Of a DNA stretch of 41,198 nucleotides, positions 1 to 9,677 are shown piece by piece. The stretch lies in contig CANEHT010000011.1 in assembly GCA_947427385.1 (NCBI GenBank), positions 1 to 41,198 on the forward strand, written 5' to 3'. Source of the DNA: an uncultured Clostridia bacterium. Its GTDB lineage: Bacteria > Bacillota > Clostridia > Lachnospirales > CAMVHY01. Position numbers and translations under genes: made by a program. Positions within the stretch are counted from its first letter, which is position 1, and each line of letters starts with the position of its first letter. Below the pieces are notes generated by a model. That model saw only the letters and a program-made list of their open reading frames with translations. It searched no databases and had not been told where the DNA came from.

Positions 1-1031
1 ATAAGGAATATACTTTTTATTCAAGATATGCGGCAACTGAAGATGGAAATTTTGCACCGTCACTTCCAAGTGAACCAATAAAAATTAGAACATTGAAAAA
101 AAGTAAACCGGAGGAAGAAATTGAAGATGATGAAAATTCAAATACAAATAACAAAACAGATGAAATCATAAAAACAAACCCAGACGAAGTTGGTATAAGT
201 GATAAAATACAGCAAATTGAAACTGGAGATGGAATTGCAAACATTGAAACTAAACATTCAGGCGATAATATAGAAGTTAAAATTACAGACGAAAATGGAA
301 ATCCGATAACTATTCCAGATGGAATAACTTTAGTTGCACCGTGTGATCCATGTAAACCTGGAACAGTTGCTGTTATAATAAATGATGATGGAACAATTAC
401 CGTTATACGTAAATCTGTTGCAAATGATGGAAAAATTTATATACCATTGAATAGTTCAGCAAAACTTGAGATTATCGACAACAGTAAAACTTTTTATGAT
501 GTACCAGCAAGCCATTGGGCATACGATGCAGTAACTTTTGTTAGTGCGCATGAATTATTTAATGGCACTGCACCAAATATTTTTGAACTTGAAACGCCAA
601 TGAGTCGCGCAATGATGGTACAAGTTTTGCATAATCTTGAAGATAATCCAAAGCAAGCTTTTGAAAAAATTTTCAGCGATGTGAATATTGGAGATTGGTT
701 TGTTGAAGCTGTTACGTGGGGAGCAACTCATCGCGGAACAATCATTGGTTATGATGACGGAAGATTTGGACCAAATGACAATATCACTCGCGAACAATTA
801 GCTACTATCCTTTACAGATATTTTGGCGAAAACGAGATTGTTGACGCAGATTTAAATTTTGCAGATGCGAATAAAATCAGTGATTATGCTTTGAAAGCTA
901 TGAAGTGGGCTGTTAAATATGGAGTTGTTCAAGGAAAAGGAAATAATATTCTTGATCCGAAAGGTTTAGCTACTCGTGCTGAAGTTGCTCAGATGTTTCA
1001 AAATCTTATGTTGAATTTGTTTTATCGGTAA
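1..1031 (+). CDS. SLH-domain surface protein, C-terminal part
   Basis: The reading frame is open from base 3 with no start or signal peptide in view, so the gene begins before the window. What remains is a Thr/Asn/Glu-rich linker, a small beta-rich stretch with a CDPCKPG motif, and three SLH repeats at about 480-630, 675-825 and 850-1020. The repeats show the expected FxDVxxxxWxxxAV start and the xxxxRAxMVQ / TREQLATIL / TRAEVAQMF ends. SLH triplets bind pyruvylated secondary cell-wall polymers and hold proteins on the surface of Firmicutes. The function of the missing N-terminal part cannot be judged. A strong hairpin terminator follows directly. A TTG at 93 could be miscalled as a start, but the protein clearly continues upstream. 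Confidence 0.88.
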   Translation, partial: KEYTFYSRYAATEDGNFAPSLPSEPIKIRTLKKSKPEEEIEDDENSNTNNKTDEIIKTNPDEVGISDKIQQIETGDGIANIETKHSGDNIEVKITDENGNPITIPDGITLVAPCDPCKPGTVAVIINDDGTITVIRKSVANDGKIYIPLNSSAKLEIIDNSKTFYDVPASHWAYDAVTFVSAHELFNGTAPNIFELETPMSRAMMVQVLHNLEDNPKQAFEKIFSDVNIGDWFVEAVTWGATHRGTIIGYDDGRFGPNDNITREQLATILYRYFGENEIVDADLNFADANKISDYALKAMKWAVKYGVVQGKGNNILDPKGLATRAEVAQMFQNLMLNLFYR

Positions 1032-1040
1032 AAAAATTAA

Positions 1041-1075
1041 AACCATTCTTTTTTTATAAAAAAAGAATGGTTTTA
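1041..1075. terminator. Bidirectional hairpin terminator
   Basis: An inverted repeat (AACCATTCTTTTTTT at 1041-1055 against its complement at 1058-1072) followed by T residues lies between the convergent SLH and GH18 genes. It overlaps the stop codon of the GH18 gene at 1073-1075, so it probably ends both transcripts. Confidence 0.8.
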
Positions 1076-2737
1076 GTATTTAATATATTTATCAATTAAA
1101 TTCCAGATGTTATTAGTTTCAAGATTTTTGCGCCACGCACAAATTCCAGCCAAATCAAATTTTTTTGCCAGCTTTAATTTTTCCTCAATAGATTTTTCAT
1201 CTTCAAGCCAAGTTTTATAGGTAACAGTTTCATGATTTTCCGATTTAGAAAATTCACCGTAATAGCATTTTTCAAAATCAAGCCATTCAAATTTTACATT
1301 TCGTTTATCAAAAAATTTAAATCCATTGTCCATCGAATAATTTTCAAGTGAAAGTGAACTATTAGTTTCACGCCAAATACGAACGTAAAATGGAATACCG
1401 AGCAAAATTTTTTCTTTCGGAACTTCTTTGAGCGTATCTTTTATTCCATTCAAAACAAATTCGTACGATGCAACCGGACCGCTTTTATTTGAACCATTTG
1501 TATGTTCGTCGTACGCCATCAGGCAAACATAATCAGCAGTTTGTCCAATCATTTGTCTGTCGTGATACTTTGACCAAGCTTGTGGCACAAGAATATTAAC
1601 GGATAAAATTGCATTCTGTTTTCGTATGAGTGGCGCTAGTTCACGTAAGAATTGTAAAAAATATTTTGCGGTATCTTTTGAAATCGCTTCGATATCTATA
1701 TTTATTCCTTCAAAATTATATTCCGCAACATAATCAAGTAATTGATTTATGACATGGCTACGTTTTATCGTGTCAGAAAAAATTGCATCCGTTAATTTAT
1801 AGTCAAGATTGTCAGTTAATGATGGCCAAATTTGACAATTATTTTGCCGTGCTTTCTCAATATAATTTTTGTCAACAATATCAATTATATCGCCGTTCAA
1901 TTTTTCCGTATCAAATGTAAACCATGTTGGCGAGATAACATTTAATGTATCAGGAAATTTTTTTTGTAGCGCATAATAATTTGCCGTTGTATTTGTTGTT
2001 AATTCCCATGCCATTTTTATTTTTCCATCAAATTTTTTTTGTGGCGGCAAATTAATTTTTTCTGCTGTAATTTGTTGCGTGTCAATTATTTTTTTTGTTG
2101 GGACATAGCCGATTAATCCGTTGCTGCGGACTCGAGTAAAGCCATCCTTCTCTTCGTACACATAAAATTTTTCACGTTTTGAAACTTTTCCCGCAATATA
2201 ACCTTTTTTATTTGGAATATATCGCAAGTTTGTTTTATGTTTTACTTTTGCTTGTGAGTATGTTTTATTTTTGAAGTCAACAGTCACAATTTTATTTTTC
2301 TCATTATAATTTATATCAAGGTTATAATTTTCTGACAAAAAATCTTGTGGGATATAAACTCTCCCATTCTCTTTATAAATTTCCGTATCCATTATCACTG
2401 GTTCGTTATTCGTATAATAAGTCAAATTATCTGGGCGAATTTTTATAACTTCATCCCAATTCGTTATTGTTAATTGATTTTGCGCGCTATCCCAAAAAAT
2501 ATATTTATCAATATAATTCTGGACGAGTTCAACTGGAAAATATATTTGATTATTTTTTATCGCTACCGGATTTTCTAAATCATATTTATCTTCAATTGCT
2601 ACGTAAATATTTTTCCGTGATAAATTAAAATGCTCATAAAAATTTTGGCGGCGAAAGCTCGGTAACTTTTTCTTCATCACTATCGCGCCAATTATTATTA
2701 ATAAAAAAAATAATAACCATCTCAATTTTATCTTCAT
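1073..2737 (-). CDS. Membrane-anchored glycoside hydrolase family 18 protein with SH3 domain
   Basis: This 554-aa protein has an N-terminal membrane anchor or uncleaved signal (residues 6-21). A copper-amine-oxidase-N-like domain of the kind common in Clostridia follows (about 43-155), then a bacterial SH3 domain (about 163-216, with the typical VR..NG..GYVP pattern) and a GH18 TIM barrel (about 238-550). The GH18 active-site segment reads FEGINIDIE at 342-350: the catalytic Glu350 and assisting Asp348 are present, while the first Asp of the usual DGxDxDxE is Glu. The family cuts beta-1,4-linked GlcNAc polymers; this architecture resembles spore- or cell-wall-associated enzymes such as Bacillus YdhD/YaaH. 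A role in spore cortex or wall turnover is inferred. Confidence 0.82.
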   Translation of the reverse strand: MKIKLRWLLFFLLIIIGAIVMKKKLPSFRRQNFYEHFNLSRKNIYVAIEDKYDLENPVAIKNNQIYFPVELVQNYIDKYIFWDSAQNQLTITNWDEVIKIRPDNLTYYTNNEPVIMDTEIYKENGRVYIPQDFLSENYNLDINYNEKNKIVTVDFKNKTYSQAKVKHKTNLRYIPNKKGYIAGKVSKREKFYVYEEKDGFTRVRSNGLIGYVPTKKIIDTQQITAEKINLPPQKKFDGKIKMAWELTTNTTANYYALQKKFPDTLNVISPTWFTFDTEKLNGDIIDIVDKNYIEKARQNNCQIWPSLTDNLDYKLTDAIFSDTIKRSHVINQLLDYVAEYNFEGINIDIEAISKDTAKYFLQFLRELAPLIRKQNAILSVNILVPQAWSKYHDRQMIGQTADYVCLMAYDEHTNGSNKSGPVASYEFVLNGIKDTLKEVPKEKILLGIPFYVRIWRETNSSLSLENYSMDNGFKFFDKRNVKFEWLDFEKCYYGEFSKSENHETVTYKTWLEDEKSIEEKLKLAKKFDLAGICAWRKNLETNNIWNLIDKYIKY

Positions 2738-2844
2738 CTTTATAACCTCTTTGACTTTTTTTCTCCTATTCTAACATATTTATTATTTTTATCTCGAATT
2801 ATTCTAAATCTTGTCGGGCATAATTATATTGAGGTGATTTTTCT

Positions 2845-2976
2845 ATGAATATTAATTGTACAAGTAATTGCATCTATCAGTTAGATGGTAAATGTACTTT
2901 TAATGAATTAACTATGCCAATTGATTCCTTTTCCTATGAAAATGATTGTCCCTACTTTACTGAACGTATTATTTAA
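2845..2976 (+). CDS. Small Cys-rich conserved protein (43 aa)
   Basis: A 44-codon ORF with a good ribosome site (GAGGTG at 2831) reads MNINCTSNCIYQLDGKC at its start and contains four cysteines (5, 9, 17, 31), spaced C-x3-C-x7-C-x13-C, ending CPYF-TERII. I recall very similar short proteins in Clostridia, often carried under misleading names such as a hydroxymyristoyl-ACP dehydratase; the pattern also resembles DUF1540. The Cys spacing suggests a metal-binding micro-protein, probably zinc. The function is unknown. Confidence 0.65.
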   Translation: MNINCTSNCIYQLDGKCTFNELTMPIDSFSYENDCPYFTERII

Positions 2977-3047
2977 AAATAAATTTTTCTACCAGTAAGA
3001 ATAAATTTCCCTGTACTTTAATATGATAAATTTTAGAGGTGGTTATT

Positions 3048-3194
3048 ATGAATAATAATACTGACGATATCCCTGAAGGTTTTACTCGTTACTCTGAACC
3101 TGTTGAAAAAAATTCATGCCATTCTTCTAACAATAATAATTTTGATAAATTCTTTTTCCTCTTATTACTTTTTTTTATTTGTGAGTGTAAATAA
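3048..3194 (+). CDS. Small protein with hydrophobic C-terminal segment (48 aa)
   Basis: This 49-codon ORF starts at an ATG behind AGAGGTGG (3035-3042) and stops inside the following terminator hairpin. The first 33 residues are polar and Asn-rich; residues 34-45 are almost all Phe, Leu and Ile (FFFLLLLFFI), ending CECK. It looks like a single-pass or membrane-surface peptide. I do not recognise a family. The ribosome site and immediate terminator support it being expressed as its own transcript or with the Cys-rich ORF upstream. Confidence 0.5.
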   Translation: MNNNTDDIPEGFTRYSEPVEKNSCHSSNNNNFDKFFFLLLLFFICECK

Positions 3195-3221
3195 AAGGTT
3201 ACTGACCTTTTATTTTTTTTT
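3191..3221 (+). terminator. Rho-independent terminator after the small-ORF pair
   Basis: ATAAAAGGT (3191-3199) pairs with ACCTTTTAT (3205-3213) around a 5-nt loop, followed by T residues to about 3221. It overlaps the stop codon of the 48-aa ORF and separates it from gyrA. Confidence 0.8.
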
Positions 3222-3289
3222 GTTTGCTTTTCATTTCTAATTATTGTACAATCACTTGCAAATATATGTAAAAAAAATCTGAGGTAACT

Positions 3290-5749
3290 ATGGAAAATAA
3301 AATAATTCAAGTTGAAATTAAAGATGAAATTAAAAAATCTTATATCGATTACGCTATGAGTGTTATTGCCGCTCGTGCATTACCTGATGTACGTGATGGC
3401 CTTAAACCTGTCCATCGTCGTATCCTTTACGCTATGAATGAATTAAATCTCGAACCTAATAAAGCTTATAAAAAATCCGCTCGTATCGTTGGCGATACAA
3501 TGGGTAAGTATCATCCTCATGGTGATTCATCTATCTATGAAGCTATGGTTCGAATGGCTCAGGATTTCTCTATGCGTTATATGTTAGTTGATGGCCATGG
3601 AAATTTTGGTTCAATTGATGGTGATGGAGCCGCCGCGCCACGTTATACGGAAGCTCGTTTAAGTTACATATCAACTGCAATGCTAACTGATATCGATAAA
3701 GATACTGTTGATTTTATTCCAAATTATGATGGTGAGTTTTCAGAACCATCAGTTTTACCGTCAAAATTCCCAAATTTACTTGCAAATGGTTCATCAGGAA
3801 TTGCAGTTGGAATGGCAACAAATATTCCGCCACATAATATTTCTGAATTAATTGATGCAATCTTTAAGATGATAGATTGTCGAATGCAAAACGTAGAGGT
3901 TGAGTTAGACGATTTATTGACAATTATAAAAGGTCCGGACTTTCCAACCGGTGCATCAATTTTAGGAATAAATGGTATAAAGCAAGCGTATAAGACTGGC
4001 CGCGGGAAAATTATAATGCGTGCGAGCGCCGAGATTGAAACAGCAAAAAATGGCCGTGAATCAATTATTGTAACTGAATTGCCGTATCAAGTTAATAAGT
4101 CACGCATGATTGAAAAAATTGCCGAACTTATTAAAGATAAAAAGATTGATGGAATTTCAGATATACGTGATGAGACCGACCGTAATGGAATTCGTATAGT
4201 TATTGAAGTAAAGCGCGATGCAAATGCAAATATCGTTTTGAATCAACTCTATAAGTTCTCACAGCTCCAAGAAACTTTTGGAATAATAATGTTGGTACTT
4301 GTTGACAATGAGCCAAAAGTTTTAAATTTGAAAGAAATTTTGAATTATTATATCGAACATCAGAAAAATGTTTTGACACGCCGTACGAAATTTGATTTAA
4401 ATAAAGCGCTTCGTCGTCAACATATTTTAGAAGGATATTTAATTGCGCTAGACCATATCGATGAAGTTTTGAATACGATTCGTAGTTCAAAAGATACGGC
4501 TGCTGCTAAAGACGCATTGATGGAAAAATTTAATTTGTCAATGGAACAGGCTACGGCAATAGTTGAAATGCGCTTCAGAAGCTTAACGGGAATGGAGCGC
4601 AAAAAGTTGGAAGATGAATACGCTCAAATTAATGAACTTGTTGCGGAATTGAAAAATATTTTGGAAGATGAAAATAAACTTTACAGCGTTTTGAAAGATG
4701 AACTTACCGCTATTAAAAATAAATATGGTGATGCGCGTCGTACAAAAATTTTACCGATGGAAAATGAAATTGTCATTGAGGATTTAATTGCCGATGAGCC
4801 AAGCGTTATTACGCTCACAAAATTTGATTATATAAAACGGTTGCCACTCGATACGTATAAGCGACAAAATCGTGGTGGACGCGGCGTTATCGGTATGCAA
4901 ATGCGTGAGGAAGATTTGGTCAAAGATATTTTCGTGACTAATACACATAGTTTGATTTTGTATTTCACAAATCTTGGGCGCGTCTATAAAAATAAGGCGT
5001 ACAAAATTCCGGAAGCCGGACGCATGGCAAAAGGTTTAGCAATTGTGAATTTATTGAAGCTAAATGAAAACGAAAAAATTTCCACCGTTGTACCTATCAA
5101 CGAATCATCCGCTGATGATTATTTAATAATGGTAACAAAAAATGGTTTGGTAAAGAAAACTAGCATTGCTCAATTTAAAAATATAAATCGTAACGGTTTG
5201 CAGGCGATAAGTATTCGCGACAATGACGAATTAATTTGTGTTTTAAAATCTGCTGGCAATCAAAAAGTTTTTGTCGCAACGCAAAAAGGTTTTGGCATAA
5301 CTTTTGACGAAAATGATATACGTCCGACCGGCCGAACAGCTATGGGTGTACGCGCGATAAAGTTGTCACAAAATGATAAAGTTGTTGGCGCAGGATTAAT
5401 TGCAGAGAATTTGAAAACGTTGTTCGTATCCAAAAACGGTTTTGGTAAATGTGTTGAGTATGAAAATTTTGTGGTTCAAAAACGTGGCGGCAAAGGCCGA
5501 ATTTATTACAAAATTCGTGAAAATAAAGGTGAAGTTATTGCGCTCGAATTTGTCAAAGATTCCGACGAAGTTATGCTTATAAATTCAGAAGGTGTGATAA
5601 TTCGAATCCGCGTCAGCGATATATCAACGCAAAGCAGATACGCAACTGGTGTCAAGTTAATTAATCTCGACAAAGATGCTTGCGTTATTAGCACCGCAAA
5701 AATTTCCGAAGAACAAATAAATTTGGAGCAAACCAATTTGGAGGAATAA
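3290..5749 (+). CDS. gyrA: DNA gyrase subunit A
   Basis: This is the full-length 819-aa type II topoisomerase subunit that cuts and rejoins DNA during negative supercoiling, in a tetramer with GyrB. The breakage-reunion domain holds the catalytic Tyr119 in [11 protein letters not shown], and the quinolone-determining helix reads HPHGDS with Ser80 and Glu84, the usual sensitive-type residues. The C-terminal beta-pinwheel carries a GyrA box, QKRGGKG, near position 5480, which separates it from ParC. Start ATG follows GAGGT. pyrH begins one base after the stop with its Shine-Dalgarno inside the last gyrA codons, so the two are translationally linked. In many Firmicutes gyrA follows gyrB; here gyrB is 31 kb away on the other strand. 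Confidence 0.97.
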   Translation: MENKIIQVEIKDEIKKSYIDYAMSVIAARALPDVRDGLKPVHRRILYAMNELNLEPNKAYKKSARIVGDTMGKYHPHGDSSIYEAMVRMAQDFSMRYMLVDGHGNFGSIDGDGAAAPRYTEARLSYISTAMLTDIDKDTVDFIPNYDGEFSEPSVLPSKFPNLLANGSSGIAVGMATNIPPHNISELIDAIFKMIDCRMQNVEVELDDLLTIIKGPDFPTGASILGINGIKQAYKTGRGKIIMRASAEIETAKNGRESIIVTELPYQVNKSRMIEKIAELIKDKKIDGISDIRDETDRNGIRIVIEVKRDANANIVLNQLYKFSQLQETFGIIMLVLVDNEPKVLNLKEILNYYIEHQKNVLTRRTKFDLNKALRRQHILEGYLIALDHIDEVLNTIRSSKDTAAAKDALMEKFNLSMEQATAIVEMRFRSLTGMERKKLEDEYAQINELVAELKNILEDENKLYSVLKDELTAIKNKYGDARRTKILPMENEIVIEDLIADEPSVITLTKFDYIKRLPLDTYKRQNRGGRGVIGMQMREEDLVKDIFVTNTHSLILYFTNLGRVYKNKAYKIPEAGRMAKGLAIVNLLKLNENEKISTVVPINESSADDYLIMVTKNGLVKKTSIAQFKNINRNGLQAISIRDNDELICVLKSAGNQKVFVATQKGFGITFDENDIRPTGRTAMGVRAIKLSQNDKVVGAGLIAENLKTLFVSKNGFGKCVEYENFVVQKRGGKGRIYYKIRENKGEVIALEFVKDSDEVMLINSEGVIIRIRVSDISTQSRYATGVKLINLDKDACVISTAKISEEQINLEQTNLEE

Positions 5750-5750
5750 A

Positions 5751-6479
5751 ATGTACAAGCGCGTGATAATAAAATTAAGTGGCGAGTCATTGGCTGGTGT
5801 GAATAATAAATTTGACGATGAAATTATTTCTGATTTGGCAAGGCAGTTCAAAAATATTTTACAAAAGCAAATTCAAATAGGAATTGTTGTTGGCGGCGGA
5901 AATTTTTGGCGTGGACGCACTGCTAATCCGCGTATGGACAAGGTTAAAGCCGATCAAATTGGAATGCTTGCAACGGTTATGAATGCGTTGTATCTTTCTG
6001 ATGCGTTCAATCAACACGACATTAAAAATAAAATTATGACGCCGTTTGTTGTCGGGACGATGACAAAACAATTTTCCAAAGAATCAGCGTTGAAAAATAT
6101 GAACAGTGGAAACGTTTTGATTTTTGGCGGCGGCATCGGCCATCCATTTTTTTCGACTGATACCATAACGGCGTTGCGAGCGGCTGAGCTCGAAGCCGAT
6201 TGCATACTTTATGCGAAAAATGTTGATGGAATATATGACAGCGATCCAAAATTAAATCCATCCGCTAAAAAATATAAAAAAATTTCTTACCAAAAAATAA
6301 TTCAAGATAATTTGTCAGCAATCGATATTTCTGCAATGAATCTATCGCGCGAGATTCCATCCATTGTTTTTGCATTGCAACATAAAAATAGTATTGAAAC
6401 TGCTGTTTTGGATAATGAAAAAATTTTTGAGTTTGGAACGCTTGTGTCAAATAATATTGAGGAGGAGTTTTATGCCTGA
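5751..6479 (+). CDS. pyrH: Uridylate kinase
   Basis: This 242-aa protein is a bacterial-type UMP kinase of the amino-acid-kinase fold, which makes UDP from UMP and ATP in pyrimidine nucleotide synthesis. Visible signatures are the N-terminal RVIIKLSGESLAG phosphate-binding segment, the GGGNFWRGR loop, and the conserved nucleotide-site stretch around YAKNVDGIYDSDPK. It starts from an ATG behind GGAGG located in the end of gyrA and overlaps the frr start by 8 bp, so gyrA-pyrH-frr reads as one operon. The usual partners rpsB and tsf are not upstream here. Confidence 0.96.
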   Translation: MYKRVIIKLSGESLAGVNNKFDDEIISDLARQFKNILQKQIQIGIVVGGGNFWRGRTANPRMDKVKADQIGMLATVMNALYLSDAFNQHDIKNKIMTPFVVGTMTKQFSKESALKNMNSGNVLIFGGGIGHPFFSTDTITALRAAELEADCILYAKNVDGIYDSDPKLNPSAKKYKKISYQKIIQDNLSAIDISAMNLSREIPSIVFALQHKNSIETAVLDNEKIFEFGTLVSNNIEEEFYA

Positions 6480-7023
6480 TATCTCTGTTTATGAGACAAA
6501 TATGCAAAAATCTATACAAAATTTTAAGGAAGAATTGAATTCGATTCGTGCCGGGCGTGCCAATCCACATATGCTTGACAAAATTACTGTTGAGTATTAC
6601 GGCGCCGATTCACCGCTTAATCAAGTTGCAAATATAACTATTCCAGAAGCGCGTATGATTGTTATTCAGCCGTGGGATTTAAATATGTTGAAGCCAATTG
6701 AAAAATCGATACAGGCTTCAGATTTGGGAATAAATCCAACTAATGACGGAAAAGTTTTACGTCTCACATTGCCGCCGCTTACTGAAGAACGTAGAAAATC
6801 TTTGACAAAAGATGTAAAAAAGAAAAGCGAAGACTGTAAAATTGCTGTAAGAAATATTCGACGTGATGCTATCGATAATTTTAAAAAGTTGCATAAGCAA
6901 AATGAAATTACTGAAGATGATTTGGCAGGCTGTGAAAATAAAATTCAAAAGCTTACTGATAAATATATTGCGCAAATCGATCAATTAACTGATGATAAAA
7001 ATAAAGAAATTATGACGGTTTAA
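6472..7023 (+). CDS. frr: Ribosome recycling factor
   Basis: The 183-aa protein splits post-termination 70S ribosomes together with EF-G. It has the family signatures NSIRAGRANPHML near the N-terminus and LPPLTEERRKSLTKDVKK in the three-helix-bundle domain. The frame is open farther upstream to 6364, but the ATG at 6472, behind GGAGGAG at 6461, gives the normal length and protein start. It overlaps pyrH by 8 bp, consistent with coupled translation. A terminator lies just downstream. Confidence 0.96.
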   Translation: MPDISVYETNMQKSIQNFKEELNSIRAGRANPHMLDKITVEYYGADSPLNQVANITIPEARMIVIQPWDLNMLKPIEKSIQASDLGINPTNDGKVLRLTLPPLTEERRKSLTKDVKKKSEDCKIAVRNIRRDAIDNFKKLHKQNEITEDDLAGCENKIQKLTDKYIAQIDQLTDDKNKEIMTV

Positions 7024-7032
7024 CTACTAAAA

Positions 7033-7056
7033 AATCCACGTGTGTGGATTTTTTTT
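7033..7056 (+). terminator. Rho-independent terminator after frr
   Basis: AATCCAC (7033-7039) pairs with GTGGATT (7044-7050) and is followed by a T run, ending the gyrA-pyrH-frr operon. Confidence 0.85.
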
Positions 7057-7163
7057 ATACCTTTTTTATATACAAAAATTTTTTTGATTTATAATTTAAT
7101 TTTTCGCTGAAATAATTTATAATAAAATTATTAGAGTAAATGGAAATTATAGAGGTGATTTTT

Positions 7164-9677
7164 ATGAGTGAAACTGCGGTAAAAGATAAAAAAGTAAACA
7201 TAACGATTCCTTGTATTGTTAAACCTACAGAACCAAATCAAATTCCATTATTGATTTTTTGGATAACACGCGTGTTTCAAATTGGTGAAAAATTTTATAC
7301 TACTTTGGACAGTTTGCTAATTTTAGATCAATGTAAAGACTATGTATTAAAAAATTTAGACATTATATCTGCAATTTCAAAATTCCCGAAAGAAAATTTA
7401 AAAGCGTTTTGCCAAGAATTAGATAATAAATTTTGGGATAATCGCGAACAATTTTTAAATCTATTGAATTGTAAAATAGAAATGCCAAAAAATAAAGGAA
7501 GCTTTGGAGAGACTGAAGGTGATATTTCTTTATTTCCAAATGAAAAATTATTTCAGAATGAAAATGGAAACGTTGGTGTAGGTTTTCCAACAATTTATGA
7601 ATTTGTTATGCGGGAAAAGGAAGGGAAATTAGAATTTTCTCAGGAAACAATAGATGCTTATAAAAATTTACCGGATGAAGTTAATTTTTATGAACATGAA
7701 ATTTCTATTAAGAATTTACCTGCAGAAGAATTGCAAAGTTGGGAAGCTGATAAAATAATTGAAAATATAGATTATCTAAGCAATAAACAATTATTAGAAT
7801 TAAATACAAAGCGAATTGAATATCTTTATTATTTGAAAAATAAGTCTGATAATTTTAATGACGATATTAAACAAAAAGTTTTTGCTCGTTTTGTTGAAAG
7901 TGATAGCAATTTTATTAAAAGTTTTACTGCAAAAGAATTTATTGATTGGAATAATTATATTAATATTGAATCATTTAGCGATTTAAATATCGATGTAATT
8001 ATAGGTTTAGTTGAACATTTGGTAAATAATGAAAACTTATCAGTAAATTTTGTAAAGAAAATTTTTTATTCATTACATGGTTTATTACAAAGTGATTATA
8101 ATGTTCATTTAGCACAAATAGGAACTATTAATGGAGACCCAAAATTGTGGAGAATTTTTAATGAAAATTTATTTGCAAAAATGGTGCAATACCAAAATTA
8201 TATTGATTTCAAAAAAATATTCATTTTTAGTACGCCGTCTGATAGTCATGCTGTCTCTCAAGTTAAACAAAATGTTAATGGGATTGGTGATTCGGTTACA
8301 AAAAATTTTCTTGAATTTCTTTATAAAGGTAGAGAACAGAAAAATTTTGATAACTTGTTAAGGAATGAATATTTTTCAAAATTAATTTTTCAAGTTTTAA
8401 ATATTCCTTTAAATGAAATTTTAAATTTTTATCTGCCATGGTCTGGAAAAAATCGTATCGCTGAATTCCCAAGTAAATATGTTCATGATTTAATAAAGGA
8501 TATTGATTCACTTGCGCCGCAACAAAAATCTTTAGCATATGAAATTTTGATAACAAAAGTTAATGTAAATTATGAATTGATTAATAATTTGCCAATAGAA
8601 ATAATTTACACAAATTTAAACCAAATAAAATCTAAAGCGTTAGCTAATTTACCAAAAGAACGCTTCGAAAAACTTATTGATTATTTTGTAAAGAATGGGA
8701 CAATAGGATTTGGTGGTTTTAGAAAAATACTTGTTGGACTGTATGATAAATTTAATGATGTAGAACCAAGCAAAATTTTTGATCTTATGATGTGTTTGCC
8801 AATAAATGATGATTCGCAAAAGTCAGGTAATATAAATAAACTAAAACAATATTTTAATGATTTATTTTCTAAAGGAAAAGTTAATTCGACTTGGCGTTTA
8901 AAATTCTTCCAATATATATTTTCAAAAAAGTGGGAAATGAATGATTTGGTATTAGATACTTTACCGCAAATAGTAAATTATTTTTCTGTAGAACAAATTT
9001 ATGATAATTTAGACAAAATTCAAAAACATGGATTAATTGATGAAAATTTTACTAAATGCAATGAATTGCAAAAATTTATATATGCCAAGGGGAAAATACA
9101 GAAAATTACAATTTGGCAAGAAATATTGAAAAATAATATAATGCTAATAATTAATTTACATGATTACGAAAAAACATTGGAGTTAATAAAAAATAGTGAC
9201 ACTGAATTTTTGAAAAGTATTGCACAAAATATTAAACCAGATAAATTATTTAAATTTAATGATTTCGTAAATATTGCATACAATGAAAATAAAAATATTT
9301 TGCAGGAAATGTTAAAGTCTAATCCAGACTTAGTGAATGATATAGATGATAATGAAATATTTATAAACTTAATGATGAAAGATGAGCAAATTGATAGAGA
9401 GTTGTTAGGAATTGTTTCATCAAAAATTAACAGAAATAAATTTTCACAATTAGTTAGATGGAGCAAAAATCAAACTAATTTACCTTCGCATGTAGAACTT
9501 ATTTTTTCACAATTTGCAGAAAAAAATTTATCTAATGATGATAATTATTGGTATACTTTTGATTTAGATTCAAGAATTATTGTGTTAAATGCTTATTTTA
9601 ATCATATTAATAATGAAATTCCTCAAGATATTGTTAAAAATTATTATTATCTGAAAAGTATTTGCCTGAAACAATAA
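7164..9677 (+). CDS. Large unrecognised helical protein, N-terminal part (frame broken at 3' end)
   Basis: I do not recognise this 837-aa ORF. Its frame opens earlier, but AGAGGTG at 7151 places the start at ATG 7164 (MSETAVKDKK). There is no signal peptide or membrane segment. Much of the sequence looks alpha-helical with solenoid-like short modules of the type LPxExIYxNLxxIKxxxLxN. The last residues, SICLKQ, appear to be out of frame: a -1 change at the A4 run (9654-9657) continues smoothly as LKKYLPETINLLQ into the next ORF. I infer one original protein of about 1190 aa, ending near 10738, split by loss of one A (or by an assembly error). Base composition is even more AT-rich than in neighbouring core genes. 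Confidence 0.6.
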   Translation: MSETAVKDKKVNITIPCIVKPTEPNQIPLLIFWITRVFQIGEKFYTTLDSLLILDQCKDYVLKNLDIISAISKFPKENLKAFCQELDNKFWDNREQFLNLLNCKIEMPKNKGSFGETEGDISLFPNEKLFQNENGNVGVGFPTIYEFVMREKEGKLEFSQETIDAYKNLPDEVNFYEHEISIKNLPAEELQSWEADKIIENIDYLSNKQLLELNTKRIEYLYYLKNKSDNFNDDIKQKVFARFVESDSNFIKSFTAKEFIDWNNYINIESFSDLNIDVIIGLVEHLVNNENLSVNFVKKIFYSLHGLLQSDYNVHLAQIGTINGDPKLWRIFNENLFAKMVQYQNYIDFKKIFIFSTPSDSHAVSQVKQNVNGIGDSVTKNFLEFLYKGREQKNFDNLLRNEYFSKLIFQVLNIPLNEILNFYLPWSGKNRIAEFPSKYVHDLIKDIDSLAPQQKSLAYEILITKVNVNYELINNLPIEIIYTNLNQIKSKALANLPKERFEKLIDYFVKNGTIGFGGFRKILVGLYDKFNDVEPSKIFDLMMCLPINDDSQKSGNINKLKQYFNDLFSKGKVNSTWRLKFFQYIFSKKWEMNDLVLDTLPQIVNYFSVEQIYDNLDKIQKHGLIDENFTKCNELQKFIYAKGKIQKITIWQEILKNNIMLIINLHDYEKTLELIKNSDTEFLKSIAQNIKPDKLFKFNDFVNIAYNENKNILQEMLKSNPDLVNDIDDNEIFINLMMKDEQIDRELLGIVSSKINRNKFSQLVRWSKNQTNLPSHVELIFSQFAEKNLSNDDNYWYTFDLDSRIIVLNAYFNHINNEIPQDIVKNYYYLKSICLKQ

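Noticed and set aside
6364..6471. Upstream extension of frr
   Set aside because: The frame is open, but the strong GGAGGAG site before ATG 6472 and the normal length of the protein show the extension is inside pyrH only by chance.
9650..9664. Programmed -1 frameshift in the large protein
   Set aside because: The site has only four A residues and no slippery heptamer or clear downstream stem, so a mutation or sequencing error is more likely.
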